A stretch of DNA of 64,000 nucleotides from Pelecanus crispus. Its lineage: Eukaryota; Chordata; Aves; Pelecaniformes; Pelecanidae. A program made the translations under genes and the position numbers. Below the pieces are notes generated by a model. The model did no database searches, was not told the DNA's origin, and saw nothing but the letters and a program-made list of their open reading frames with translations. How positions within the stretch are numbered: position 1 is the stretch's first letter; each line of letters begins with the position of its first letter. The stretch is taken from contig NC_134643.1 of assembly GCF_030463565.1 (NCBI RefSeq), positions 125,594,309 through 125,658,308 on the forward strand. The letters are read 5' to 3'. Positions 1 to 10,399 of the stretch are shown in pieces.

Positions 1-2
1 AG

Positions 3-971
3 AGTCGGGCCACTGAAGAACATCAAAACAACCAGCAAGTAGATCAGGCTGCTAAGATTGAAGTGGCTCAGGTGGATTTGGACTGGCAACATAAGGGTGA
101 ATTATTTATAGCTCGGTGGGCCCATGATGCCTCAGGCCATCAAGGAAGGGATGCAACGTATAAATGGGCTCGTGATCGAGGGGTGGACTTAACTATGGAC
201 AGTATTGCACAGGTTATTCATGAGTGTGAAACATGCGCTGCAATCAAGCAAGCCAAGCAGTTCAAGCCCCTTGGGTATAGTGAACGATGGCTAAAATATA
301 AATATGGGGAGGCCTGGCAGATTGATTACATCACGCTCCCACAGACCCGCCAGGGCAAGCGCTATGTGCTCACCATGGTGGAAGCAACCACTGGATGGTT
401 GGAAACATATCCCGTGCCCCATGCCACCGCCCGGAACACCATCCTGGGCCTTGAAAAGCAAGTCCTGTGGCGACATGGCACCCCAGAAAGAATTGAGTCA
501 GACAACGGGACTCATTTCCGAAACAACCTCATAGACACCTGGGCCAAAGAGCACGGCATTGAGTGGGTGTATCACATCCCTTACCATGCACCAGCCTCCG
601 GGAAAATTGAGCGATACAATGGATTGTTAAAGACTACCCTGAGAGCAATGGGTGGTGGGACGTTTAAACATTGGGATACGCATTTAGCAAAAGCCACCTG
701 GTTAGTCAACACCAGGGGATCTGCCAATCGAGCTGGCCCTGCCCAATCAAAACTTTTACGTACTGTAGAAGGAGATAAAGTTCCTGTAGTGCACATGAAA
801 AATATGCTGGGGAAGACAGTCTGGGTTACTTCCCCCTCTGGCAAAGGCAAACCCATTCGTGGGATTGCTTTTGCTCAAGGACCTGGGTGCACTTGGTGGG
901 TGATGCGAAAGGATGGGGAAGCCCAATGTGTACCTCAAGGGAATTTGATTTTGGGTGAAAATAGCCAATGA
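3..971 (+). CDS. pol: Retroviral pol C-terminus: integrase (endogenous, 5' partial)
   Basis: The frame is open from the first complete codon at position 3 to a TGA at 969-971; the true start lies upstream in pol. Counting from the GTG at 63 as residue 1, a zinc-binding HHCC domain is visible (His21, His26, Cys55, Cys58). It is followed by the catalytic core with Asp88 (in WQIDY), Asp147 (in ESDNGTHF) and Glu183 (in GKIERYNG). Exactly 35 residues separate Asp147 and Glu183, the D,D35E spacing of retroviral integrases. A C-terminal region of about 100 residues with several Trp follows. This enzyme joins viral cDNA to host DNA. No stop or frameshift interrupts it, so the copy is fairly young or this part is preserved by chance. 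The product ends without an env frame behind it. Family-level call is firm; whether it is expressed is unknown. Confidence 0.93.
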   Translation, partial: SRATEEHQNNQQVDQAAKIEVAQVDLDWQHKGELFIARWAHDASGHQGRDATYKWARDRGVDLTMDSIAQVIHECETCAAIKQAKQFKPLGYSERWLKYKYGEAWQIDYITLPQTRQGKRYVLTMVEATTGWLETYPVPHATARNTILGLEKQVLWRHGTPERIESDNGTHFRNNLIDTWAKEHGIEWVYHIPYHAPASGKIERYNGLLKTTLRAMGGGTFKHWDTHLAKATWLVNTRGSANRAGPAQSKLLRTVEGDKVPVVHMKNMLGKTVWVTSPSGKGKPIRGIAFAQGPGCTWWVMRKDGEAQCVPQGNLILGENSQ

Positions 972-1438
972 ACTGAATTGTATAATATTAATTGCTTTAT
1001 AATACTGTATGTTATCTCTTAACTATATGTTATCTCTTAACTGCATGTTAATATAATAATATAGTAGGTTAACATTAAGTATATAATACTATATATTATG
1101 ATTGCTATATGACGCATCAATGGTATTGCAGTAAGAATTGCCCAGCCTAAGGAAAATGAACTTTGATGAAACCATGTTGGAATGAGAACTGACTTCAGCA
1201 TGCAACAGTCCAACACTGCACACCACCTCTCCTGCTCTGAAAGACTGTGATGACAGATGGAACCCAAAGTCATGGGCTAAATGAACTCAATGGACATTTT
1301 AGAGGGATGGGCCATAGACGAAGGGAATGATATCTGTGTGTATATCAAGATAGGGAAAGGGGTGGTGATTAATTGGAACACATTGGAAAGGGGAGGGCCT
1401 GTGCATGACGTAGATGGTATAGAATAAGGGGTGGATAC
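972..1438 (+). other. ERV region between pol stop and 3' LTR, no env
   Basis: This 467-bp stretch is AT-rich at first (972-1090) and holds no retroviral frame. It contains a 17-bp direct repeat with period 18 (1008-1024 and 1026-1042, unit TATGTTATCTCTTAACT). Near its end are two purine-rich tracts, GGAAAGGGGAGGG at 1385-1397 and AGAATAAGGGGTGGA at 1421-1435. The second ends 3 bp before the LTR and is the likely plus-strand primer site. Lack of env fits ERVL-type elements. Confidence 0.7.
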
Positions 1439-1681
1439 TGTCCTGGTTTCGGCTGGGATAGAGTTAATTTTCTTCCTAGCAGCAGGCATAGTGCTGTGTT
1501 TTGGATTTAGTAGGAGAAGAATGTTGATAACAGGCTGATGTTTTTAGTTGTTGCTGAGTACTGCTTATGCTAGTCAAGGACTTTTTCAGCTTCCCATGCT
1601 CTGCCAGGCGCACAAGAAACTGGGAGGGGGCACAGCCAGAATAGTTGATCCAAACTGACCAAAGGGCTATTCCATACCATA

Positions 1682-1689
1682 TGACGTCA
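1682..1689 (+). promoter_or_regulatory. Perfect CRE (TGACGTCA) in ERV LTR
   Basis: The 8-bp palindromic CREB/ATF consensus lies 7 bp upstream of the TATA box in the U3 part of the LTR. Position and exact match suggest a working enhancer element; function is inferred. Confidence 0.6.
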
Positions 1690-1696
1690 TGCTCAG

Positions 1697-1704
1697 TATA
1701 TAAA
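1697..1704 (+). promoter_or_regulatory. LTR TATA box (TATATAAA)
   Basis: A strong TATA box in the LTR. Transcription would start about 25-30 bp downstream, near 1725-1730, defining the U3/R border. Confidence 0.7.
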
Positions 1705-1723
1705 CTGGGGGGGGTTGGCCGGG

Positions 1724-1741
1724 GAGCAGCGATCGCTGCTC
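1724..1741. repeat. 18-bp perfect palindrome at the predicted LTR start site
   Basis: GAGCAGCGATCGCTGCTC reads identically on both strands and sits 27-44 bp after the start of the TATA box. In RNA it could fold into a tight hairpin close to the cap, or as DNA bind a dimeric factor. Confidence 0.75.
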
Positions 1742-1872
1742 GGGAACTGTCTGGGTATCGGTCGGCGGGTGGTGAGCAATTGCATTGTGCATCACTTGCT
1801 TCGTGTATCATTATTATTATTATCATTATTATACTGTTACTATTAGCATTACTATTTTACTTTATTTCAATT

Positions 1873-1878
1873 ATTAAA
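1873..1878 (+). terminator. LTR polyadenylation signal ATTAAA
   Basis: ATTAAA lies about 145 bp after the predicted start and is followed by a T/C-rich stretch (1880-1940), as expected for 3' end formation in an LTR. No AATAAA is present nearby. Confidence 0.55.
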
Positions 1879-2009
1879 CTGTTCTTATCTCAGCCCAGGA
1901 GTGTTTCTCACTCTTACTCCTCCAATTCTCTCCCCCATCCCGTCGGGGTAGGGGGAGTGAGCGAGCGGCTGCGTGGTGCTTAGTTGCTGGCTGGGGCTAA
2001 ACCACGACA

Positions 2010-5000
2010 CACACAAAAAAGATCTCCAGGCTCTAGGTCAGAATCCCTTGCACATGGTGTCCAAAAATTTATATCAAATGGTTGCACTACATTTCCTTAT
2101 GTGGGCTGTATTTCATAGCTGTTCCTGGGGCAACATAAGGATCTCACTGATACTGGCCCTGCACTGAGCTGGGGAACCTGACGACCTGCAGAGATCCTTT
2201 TGACTAAATTATTCTTTGATTCTGTGAAACTGTTTGAAACATAAACCCAGGTAGATAAATGCTCACCAAAATGGTAATGTCCTCTGTAAAAGAAGCTGGC
2301 AAGTTTTTGGCCTTTCCTGGATGAGAGTTTTGTTATTTAATACCCTTCCCTTCCTCAATATCAGGTGAACTCATCTGTTTACAGTTACATAACAGCATTA
2401 AAGTTTCAGCTTCTGAAACTTTAAATACAAGGAGATGATAAACTAAATATTTAAGAGAACCTAGGATTAGATTCCACTGACCTTCACAAACTCCTTTGAG
2501 TAATATATATAAATGAACCTGCTTATTATTCATAAAGAAAAATGCCTGAAAAAATGTAAATCCAGGACTACTACTGAATTTTGCAGCTGAGATCAGAGCT
2601 AGTCCATTAGGGCCATAGCCAATACTTCATCAAGCTGCCAAGTCCACTGTAGTGCCTGAACTTTTAATTTTCTCAAAATTATTTTCTTTCTGATCATTTG
2701 AGGGAGTACTGGACTTTAGTTTTAGTCAAATCATAGTGTACCAGGATAAATGCTAGACCCCTCCATGCTTCATTGCACTAGAGCTGCACAGGGACAAACC
2801 AACTGCACAAGAATGCATTAAATCTAACTTTTTTTCTAGTCCTAAGTAACACGATGCAGCTATTTTTAATTTCTGTGCAGCAGCAAGTGTTAAACAAGCT
2901 ACATGTGACCTAACTTGCATTTTAAAGAGGGAGGATAAGAAGCAAAATTTGTAAAAACTGCACAGTGCCAGACACACAGACTGTGAGGCTGGAATTGGGG
3001 GATCACACGGCTTGGCCTTGTTCTCACCCTCCCCCATTGCTATCCATAGAAGATTGTCATCTTTTAGGGGAAGGGTGTCTGCGTCAGCCCTTAGGGGTAT
3101 ATCCACAGCAGCTACAAAATAGCTTAGGGTGCCTTCCTTTCCCTCATCTAACTAGAAAATTAAAGGTGGGGTGGAGGCAGGGAGAAACAGAGAGAGATGC
3201 TCTGCCAGGACACAAATCAGGGTGGTCAGTGATGTCCTGAAATTCCCTTAAGGGAAACTTGTCCTTTCATGGTCTGTAGAGAGATCCCCAAGAGCCCAAC
3301 CCCTCCAAGCTCACCTTGTGACAGCGTTTTGGAAATATGACCAAGGAAAACTCTGTGCTGAATAAAATGGCACTGCAGTGAGTCAGGACAGAGAACCACA
3401 TCTCTTTGGTGTTCATGAATCTATTTTAGAGTTATGCTGACCTTTACAAGAACCTTTACTTAATAACACCTCCATTAAAGATACTGGGTCAGAGAGAGAG
3501 CACTTTCTAGCAAGGATAGAAGGTGGACAGGGCCCTTGGAAAAGTCATCAACCATTAAACTGAAATGTCACCATTAGCCCATAGGAAATGGCTAAACAAG
3601 GTGTTATTCTTGGTAACACAGACATTGTAGAAGAAAGATGAAGCAAACAGAACTAAGCATTTCTTCTCTGTTAAAAGTGAGATGCTTTTAGTGAGGAGTC
3701 ATCCATTCCCATCAGTCAGCTAGGAGTTGCTTTTATTTCCATCTCCATTTTATAATTTCTTAACAGAAAAAATGCAAATAATTTAATTAAAAAAGACTTG
3801 GCCAAATTAGCTATACCTATTCATCAGCTTAGGTCTTTAGATGCTGAACACGCATAGCTGTTTTTTTCTCGCATACTTGTCTCCTTTCCTTTCCACGCCT
3901 CATACTCCTCTCAGCAAACCATTGCTAAAGGAGAGATTTAACTCAGTGGCACAGAACAGGCTGTGTTAAAGTGCCTGGTTTTGGGTCTCTGAGTATGCCC
4001 ATTACTAAATGGGTATTTCTAGAAGCCAGCACAATCTGTCTCAGTCTGTTGCGCTTCATGGCTCAGAAATTAAGAAGTGCTGATTTTACGTTTTCTTTGA
4101 CTAGCTCAATTTCTGAATGTTAAGTAAATATCTTTACCTTGATAAGTGGAACAGATCCCATTTTGTGAATAAACTGAATGTGGGAAATAGGCCTAGAAGG
4201 GACCTCTTGAAGTATCAAGTCCATATCATGTTTCCTACCTCCAGACAATATTATATACAGTGTCGATGCTAACCAGCTCCATTTAAAAACCAGGTATGTA
4301 AGGGTCAAAAGGCCCCAGAAGCTGAGGTCGAGAACTCCAAAGCTTTACATATTGATCCACAAATACCTTTTAAAAAGATGTTTAGCAATAGAGACAAATT
4401 ATTCTTCTTTTTATTGACCTTCCTATGTATGAGTCCTAGTATTGATAAGGTTTTCTCTCTCCAGCTAACTGCTCAGTCTTGATCCATGCCCTAACCTGGT
4501 CCGCCCTGTGCAGAAGAGGCAGGCTTCTGCCCTTTGAGAAAGTGAACCACCCCAACATGTATTTGCATGAGGGAAGAGCAGAGATGAAGTGTGTTCGCAT
4601 TGGTATCCTCATTTTGGCAGCCGCTAATTATGGATCACTTGACCTGGCAACTTTAACTTCCTTTTACTGGAATATGTTACGTGCAATTGCTATCAATACA
4701 GCACTAAAAAGGATTCTAGGGCAAGTGGAAAGAAAGGGCTTGAATGTCTTGACTTTTGTTTTTCCCCCTGTAAAATGTCTGGCAAAATTTGGGAGTGCTG
4801 TGACGCAAAGATCAGAGGTTGTTTTGAAGCCTCTGCTCTGTCTAAAGATGAAAAGCAAACATCACAGAAACCCGTCTGAACTTCATCTTTATGCTGCTAT
4901 AGATACCAAGGAAAAAAAAAATCCAGCAGCTCCAGCAGTCACAGCAGCAGTGCTGGGTGATGCACGGTGCAAGGGGTCTTGTAACACTACCCTTCATTTT

Positions 5001-6952
5001 TGGTGAAAACAGCTTTCTGCAGCTGGTGAAGGATAGAAGACTATGATTGATGAGCTTCATGCAGGGGTTAATACTGGCAGTGGTGTTACCTTTGCAATAT
5101 ACTTCAGCCCTTTTGAAGCTGGGAGCCTTCTAGATCCATTCTCTGGGCTGAATAATATTTAGGGAGTACACAAAGGGGAAAAGGCTCCCTGGACCCTGAC
5201 CCCTGTGCAATGGTCAAGAGCCAATAAGACTCTCCTGGAAGTCTTATTTCACCCTGACATATGCAGCATACATACATATATACATACATATATATGCAGC
5301 GCCTAATGCTCTCAGCTTGTACTGGAAAGAAATTCTTTATTTCTGTAAGATACCACTAAGAATTTTGGGGAAAGAGTTTGATTTTTCCTTTGTTTGTTTA
5401 ATCCAAAAGGCACAGAAAGAGATGCTGAGCACAGAGGATTTGCCCTTAACCTTAATTTCCCCAAAGTCACTGAAGGAGTAAGGTAAGGAGTATACTTTAA
5501 ACTTCCTTATCTCTCCATACTGCAAGTTATAATTGTTGTGAATCTTTTTAATCACATTAATTCCTTTGTCTGTATAGAGATTGAAAATTGTTAACTGGCA
5601 ATTATTATGTCTTTTTACCTTTTAATTAAAAAGTTAACTGCCATGGGTAGTGCCAAGTAACATCTGAAGGCTATACATTTTTACATCCTCTGGCTTCTGC
5701 AAAACAGAGCCAATCAAAGAGTCAAAACCCACAGCACTGCTCAGGCTTTGAAAGGTTTAGGGAATTTGACTTAAACTGAGAATGGCTTTCTTTACACCAA
5801 AGTTAAGGACATATCTGTGAATTACATCCTTCAAGATTCTTTGGCCAGACTGAAGAATTGACACTTATGTTTGGGTGGTTTTTTTTTTTTTTTGAGATAG
5901 AAGATGATTCACACTGTACGGTAAGTCATGTCATGCAACTCTCCTGAGAAAAGACTCAATTTTTCCAAATTATATTTGATATTTTTGTGACATTGACAGT
6001 GATAAGATTTTGTTGGAACCATTGACTCATTCCTCTTGCATGGGAACAAAGGTTAGATTGTAACAAAGGCCCTAAGGCCCAGATCTTCTGTTGCTTAACT
6101 ACCCACAGCCATTAGCTTCCTAATTAAACGGTAAAAAGACATACTAATGGGAGTTAAGCCTGTGGAAACTGCCCTTTTTCAACATTTTAAATTTTTTACT
6201 TGGGCAAATTAGCTGATATGTATGAATGACCAGTCACACATCATACAGTGTCTAGGGCTATGTTTGTTAAATCTATTACTATCAAGGAGCAAACCAAAGC
6301 CTATAATTATGGCACGTTCTCTGTAATTAAGGTCATGTTCCAGATCCCCTTCTATTTTCTGGTATTCAAAGGCACACATCCTTCTGAAATGAAAGCTTCC
6401 CATTTGAAATCAACATCCTTGATTTCAGCTGCGACATGGACTTTTTTTTTTTTCCCCAGAAAGGTTATGTGAAGTTGTTCCTTCTCTTTAAAAAATCATA
6501 GAGTGTAAAAAGAGCAAGAGGCATAGGTGTCACTTCAGTGTACTGATCTCAAGTGCTGGGAAACTTCAGTTTTTGCAGTCACAGTCAAAATTCAAATATA
6601 TTCTACCAAACAGAGTGGCTCTGCTCTGATGGAATATGGAACACCTTTCAAGGCACAGTCATATTTTCATTTTGATTTTTTGGGCTTTGATTTTATTTGA
6701 ATCAAACTTTGAAAAATATAGCAGCCTACGCTGTCATCCTTCCCCTACCTCTGTGTTAAGGTCTCTTCTGGAGTGATTCTGCACCTAACCAGACTTCTAA
6801 TAAACCCACTTCACTTAGTGGATGCCTTCAATGGCGGGATTTAAAGTGAAGCAAGACGGTGCAGTTGTGTGTCATTGCCGGTTACAAAGAGTGAGCAGAC
6901 AATTAGCTCTTTCATTACACATATGCAACACATGGTTCTCCAATAATGCATT
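2010..6952. other. Noncoding stretch between the ERV and the solo LTR
   Basis: No gene recognised. In mammals IGSF5 lies upstream of PCP4, so 3' parts of that gene could be here, but I see no immunoglobulin-type exon. A (CATA)/(TATA) microsatellite lies at about 5269-5297, and T runs at about 5879-5893 and 6441-6454. A 175-codon open frame at 4479-5006 has no recognisable domain. Confidence 0.5.
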
Positions 6953-7239
6953 TGTATTGGGTTTGGATGGCAAGGTTTTGGTAGCAGAGCGGCTATAGGG
7001 GTGGCTTCTGTGAGAAGCTGCTAGAAACTTCCCTTATGTCCGACAGAGCCAATGCCAGCCAGCTCCAAGACAGACCCGTGGCTGGCCAAGGCCGAGTCCA
7101 TCAGCAACAGTGGTAACACCTCTGGGATAACATATTTAAGAAGGGGGAAAAGTTGCTGTGCAACACAACTGCAGAAGGAGTGAGGAGTGAGAATATGTGA
7201 GAGGAACAGCCCTGCAGATACCAAGGTCAGTGAAGAAGG

Positions 7240-7650
7240 AGGGGGAGGAGGTGCTCCAGGCACTGGAGCAGAGATTCCCCTGGAGCCCATGGTGAAGCCC
7301 ATGGTGAGGCAGCTGTGCCCCTGCAGCCCAGGGAGGACCCCACGCCGGAGCAGGGGGATGTGCCCGAAGGAGGCTGTGAACCCATGGGAAGCCTGCACTG
7401 GAGCAGGCTCCTGGCAGAACCTGTAGACCCATGGAGAGGGAGGAGCCCATGCTGGAGCAGATTTGCTGGCAGCACTTGTGACCCCGTGGGGTCTGCTCCT
7501 GAAGGACTGCACCCCGTGGAAGGGATCCATGCTGGAACAGTTCATGAAGAACCGCAGCCCATGGGAAGGACTCACATTGGAGAAGTTCATGGAGGACTGT
7601 CTCCCGTGGGTGGGACCCTACAGTGGAGCAGGGGAAGAGTGTGAAGAGTC
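7240..7650 (+). repeat. Degenerate 45-54 bp modules inside LTR copy 1
   Basis: A TGGAG-containing core recurs at 7264, 7346 (as CGGAG), 7399, 7453, 7533 (TGGAA), 7578 and 7624. The spacings are about 82, 53, 54, 80, 45 and 46 bp. Each core is followed 25-40 bp later by a CCCATGG or CCCGTGG element. The pattern suggests old tandem amplification inside the LTR. Confidence 0.65.
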
Positions 7651-7860
7651 CTCCCCTTGAAGAGGAAGGAGTGGCAGAGACAACATATGATGAACTAACC
7701 ACAATCCCCATTCCCCATCCCTCCGTGCTGCTTGGGGGGAGGCGGTAGAGAAATTGGGAGTGAAGTTGAACCTGGGAAGAAGGGAGGGGTGGGGGGAAAG
7801 TGTTTCAAGATTTAGTTTTTATTTCTCATTTCTCATTATCCTACTCTGATTTTCATTGGT

Positions 7861-7866
7861 AATAAA
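7861..7866 (+). terminator. Polyadenylation signal AATAAA of LTR copy 1
   Basis: AATAAA in the downstream part of the solo LTR, followed by a TGTCTGTTTTG-like GT-rich stretch. The same signal is conserved in the second copy at 38365-38370. Confidence 0.55.
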
Positions 7867-8046
7867 TTAATTTCCCCAAGTTGAGTCTGTTTTGCCCGTG
7901 ACAGTAATTGCTGAGTGATCTCTACATGTCCTTATCTCGACCCACGAGCCTTTTGTCATATTTTCTCTCCCCTGTCCAGCTGAGGAGGGGAGTGATAGAG
8001 CGGCTTTGGTGGGCACGTGGCATCCAGCCAAGGTCAACCCACCACA

Positions 8047-10399
8047 GCATTGCTCATTGTTGCAGAGAAGAGACATCTTCAGTTGCCTTGCACAGATGAA
8101 ACAACTTGGAAGTCCGTGATGCTTTCTGCTTCAGGATCCAGCTCAGATGCTCTCATCTCTGTTGAGTCTTTCAGGTAAGTGGGAGTAAAAGGCAGTAAAA
8201 TTGCAGTCATATGCCAGCAGACAAGATTGAACACACACAGAGTATAGACATGATGAATAAGAAGGTGTTATTTTAATAGTCAATTTTCAGAATCTAACAG
8301 CCCTTGAAAATAGATTAGCTTAGAACATTTCCTCTATTTAGAAGTGTCACTACTTAGCTGTGCACTTAAGTAAAAGCTGAGCTTTGAGGAATCTTTAAGT
8401 TAAAGGATTGCCATAGGTCAGAAAGGCTGCCAGCAAAGGGGTGCCTCAAAACTAAAACCTGGTGCCATCAGACAGCGTAAATGGCAGAATATAAATAAAA
8501 CAAATATTGGGGTAATCTTTATTCTAAATTCCTTCCAAAAAATTCAAGTTGATGCTGCATTTCCAGAACTCAAGATATGTCAAAGGTGGCTCATAAATTA
8601 GAATGTCAGAGCTCAGGCTGTACCCAAGATCAGGATGTACCTGTGTGTCTCTGTGTGTGTGTGTGTATGTTCAAGAGCAAATAAGTTCAGTAGGTCCACT
8701 CTAAGAAGTAGGAGAGGCACATAGGTATTTCAGCCCCCAGTTTATATCTAGATTGCCTTGGTTGGCTGTGGAAGTTTTCTCCAGTGTATGATATGCAAAC
8801 CTGAGAGGCAGGGAACAAGATTTGTTCAGAGGGAAAGGGAGAGAGAGAACAGATGCATCTCTGCAGGTCAAGGGCTTTCATCAGGGAGAGGGGAGTCCTG
8901 TGCTCACTCAGGAACCTGTCTGAGGGCAGCTCTGAGGACAACTGGGAGTTATTGCATGGAGGGCACTACCATCACCATCAGCATCATTGCTCTCGAAGAA
9001 GAGACCATGCCTGCTGCTGTATTTGAAAAGAGCAAATTTGGCATCTGGCTATGAACTCAAATTTAACCCTGGGCCCTGAGAAGGGAGGGGTTTCCACCCT
9101 CCTGCACTTCTCCCAGTAGCTAATCTGGGCAGCCCGTTCCTCAGAATGCCAGCTCACATCCGTCCTGCTCTCAGGTACTGAACTGGGACCACAGGGATGT
9201 CTTGCAGTGGGTGGGTGCTGCAGTGAGGGCATGGGGCTGAGTGCTGTGGCACCTCTGGGCTTCCTCAGGTGCAGCTCAGTGTGCTCTCCAGTGTGCCTCT
9301 CTTGGAAGCTGTGAACTACTCAAAACAGGTCAGAAAATAAAAACGTTATATGTTCCCCTGCTGCATCTAGTGCAAAGACCCTTCTCTGCTAACATGCTTC
9401 TCTGTGCACAGTGGAGTACAGCCTGAACGATCACCATGGGATTTTCTGCTTGAATTTGACACGTTTATTTTGATGATGAAGAGCAAGACCAATAGGACTC
9501 CTATCAGTGTCAATGGGAACTGAAAAGATTTTTCTCTCAGTGATCTGTATCATTTACCATGTGATTGTGAGCCCTTTGGTCAGAAGTACCCCTTTAATAA
9601 TTTGTGTTAGCATTGTGCCTTGGACCCATAAGCTGACAGACCACTGGCACGCCTGTCAGAATACGAATACTAATGCAATGCACCCACAATTACTTTTCAC
9701 TGGAAAATGTCACATAATAAAAAAGCTTCTTCAAGGGCTGAACTTCATCATAATTACTTTGGGTCCTTACACCATACTGACACACCTAAAGCTGCAGAAC
9801 AAACTGCTAATCCTGCAATGAACTCTTACCATGCTTATTGCCCACTTGGTCCACTCACAACAAGGTCTGGGGCAATTAATGTAAATTTTAAAAAATGCAG
9901 ATGCAGGTGGAGGTCGTGGGAATATTAGCATAATAAAAGAGGACAACAGATGATATTTTAAATAGGGTCTTCATCCTCTTTTGTTATCACTAGCACCCCA
10001 GAGCAGCCTCAAAAAAAAAGAAAAAAAAAAAAAAGGCAAAGTCCTGTTTAGGCTTCAAATTCATAAAAAGTAGAGTCCCTGCAGCATTGTATTGCCAGTT
10101 GTGAATGTTAGGATTCATACTTAATCTAAAAATCATATATCCATGCACTTGGTGAGGTGATTCTTCTCCAACCACCCCGTGTTGTGAACTGTTTTTTAAA
10201 GAAACTATGCATATCCGCAAACACAGCATCCTGGCTCAGATTAAAGAAGATCAAATACTAGTCGAATAATGACACAAACTGCAAATATGCCACTATGTTT
10301 AACAGGGCAGAAGAAAGTCCTCCTCTTGCTGTTGCACTTGCTCTTACCTTGTCAGGAGCCAGCAAGTTTCTCCAGAACAAGGATAAATCATGGTTTAGC
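8047..10399. other. Noncoding stretch between solo LTR and CR1 fragment
   Basis: No gene recognised. A short (TG)n run lies at 8652-8666 and an A-rich tract at 10009-10034. Open frames are short and lack family motifs. Confidence 0.5.

Larger units (their letters stand above)
1..2009 (+). mobile_element. 3' end of an endogenous retrovirus (ERVL-like), truncated by the window edge
   Basis: This is the downstream end of an integrated provirus. It runs from the integrase part of pol through about 470 bp of noncoding DNA and purine-rich tracts into a complete 3' LTR. The integrase frame is open from the left edge, so gag, protease and reverse transcriptase should lie outside the window. No env-like frame exists between the pol stop (971) and the LTR (1439). 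That gap, together with the integrase type and the LTR opening TGTCCTGGTTTCGGCTGGGA, suggests a class III (ERVL-like) element. The class assignment is inference; the order pol, purine tract, LTR is seen directly. Confidence 0.9.
1439..2009 (+). mobile_element. 3' LTR of the ERV (571 bp)
   Basis: The LTR starts with TG at 1439 directly after the purine tract and ends with CA at 2008-2009 (...AAACCACGACA). It holds a full promoter and polyadenylation set: CRE, TATA box, a palindrome near the predicted start and ATTAAA. An imperfect (ATT)n run lies at 1806-1835. The 5' LTR is outside the window, so neither LTR-LTR divergence nor the target duplication can be checked here. Ends are judged from the TG...CA termini and the purine tract. 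Confidence 0.88.
6953..8046 (+). mobile_element. Solo LTR, second ERV family, copy 1 (1094 bp)
   Basis: The element starts TGTATTGGGTTTGG and ends CCACCACA. It is flanked by a perfect 5-bp target duplication GCATT (6948-6952 and 8047-8051), which fixes both ends and shows that it is a complete solo LTR left by LTR-LTR recombination. A TATA-like CATATTTAAG lies at 7131-7140 and AATAAA at 7861-7866. The middle part (about 7240-7650) is GC-rich and built of degenerate modules around CTGGAGCAG and CCCATGG. It aligns along its length with 37465-38552. A 5-bp duplication fits ERVL-like or related integrases. Several long frames on both strands are by-products of its composition. Confidence 0.9.

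Noticed and set aside
4186..4280. Possible ancient CR1 tail (CTAGAAGGGACCTCTTGAAG...)
   Set aside because: Weak resemblance to the GGAAGGGACCTC part of CR1, without the terminal 8-bp repeat; cannot be told from chance by eye.
4479..5006. 175-codon open frame on the + strand
   Set aside because: No domain, no repeat family and no promoter. In 128 kb of both strands, one frame of this size is roughly what chance gives.
7021..7711. Long antisense frames (about 190 codons) over LTR copy 1, with shorter ones in copy 2
   Set aside because: They overlap each other in two frames and change between copies through frameshifting differences; they arise from the GC-rich module composition.
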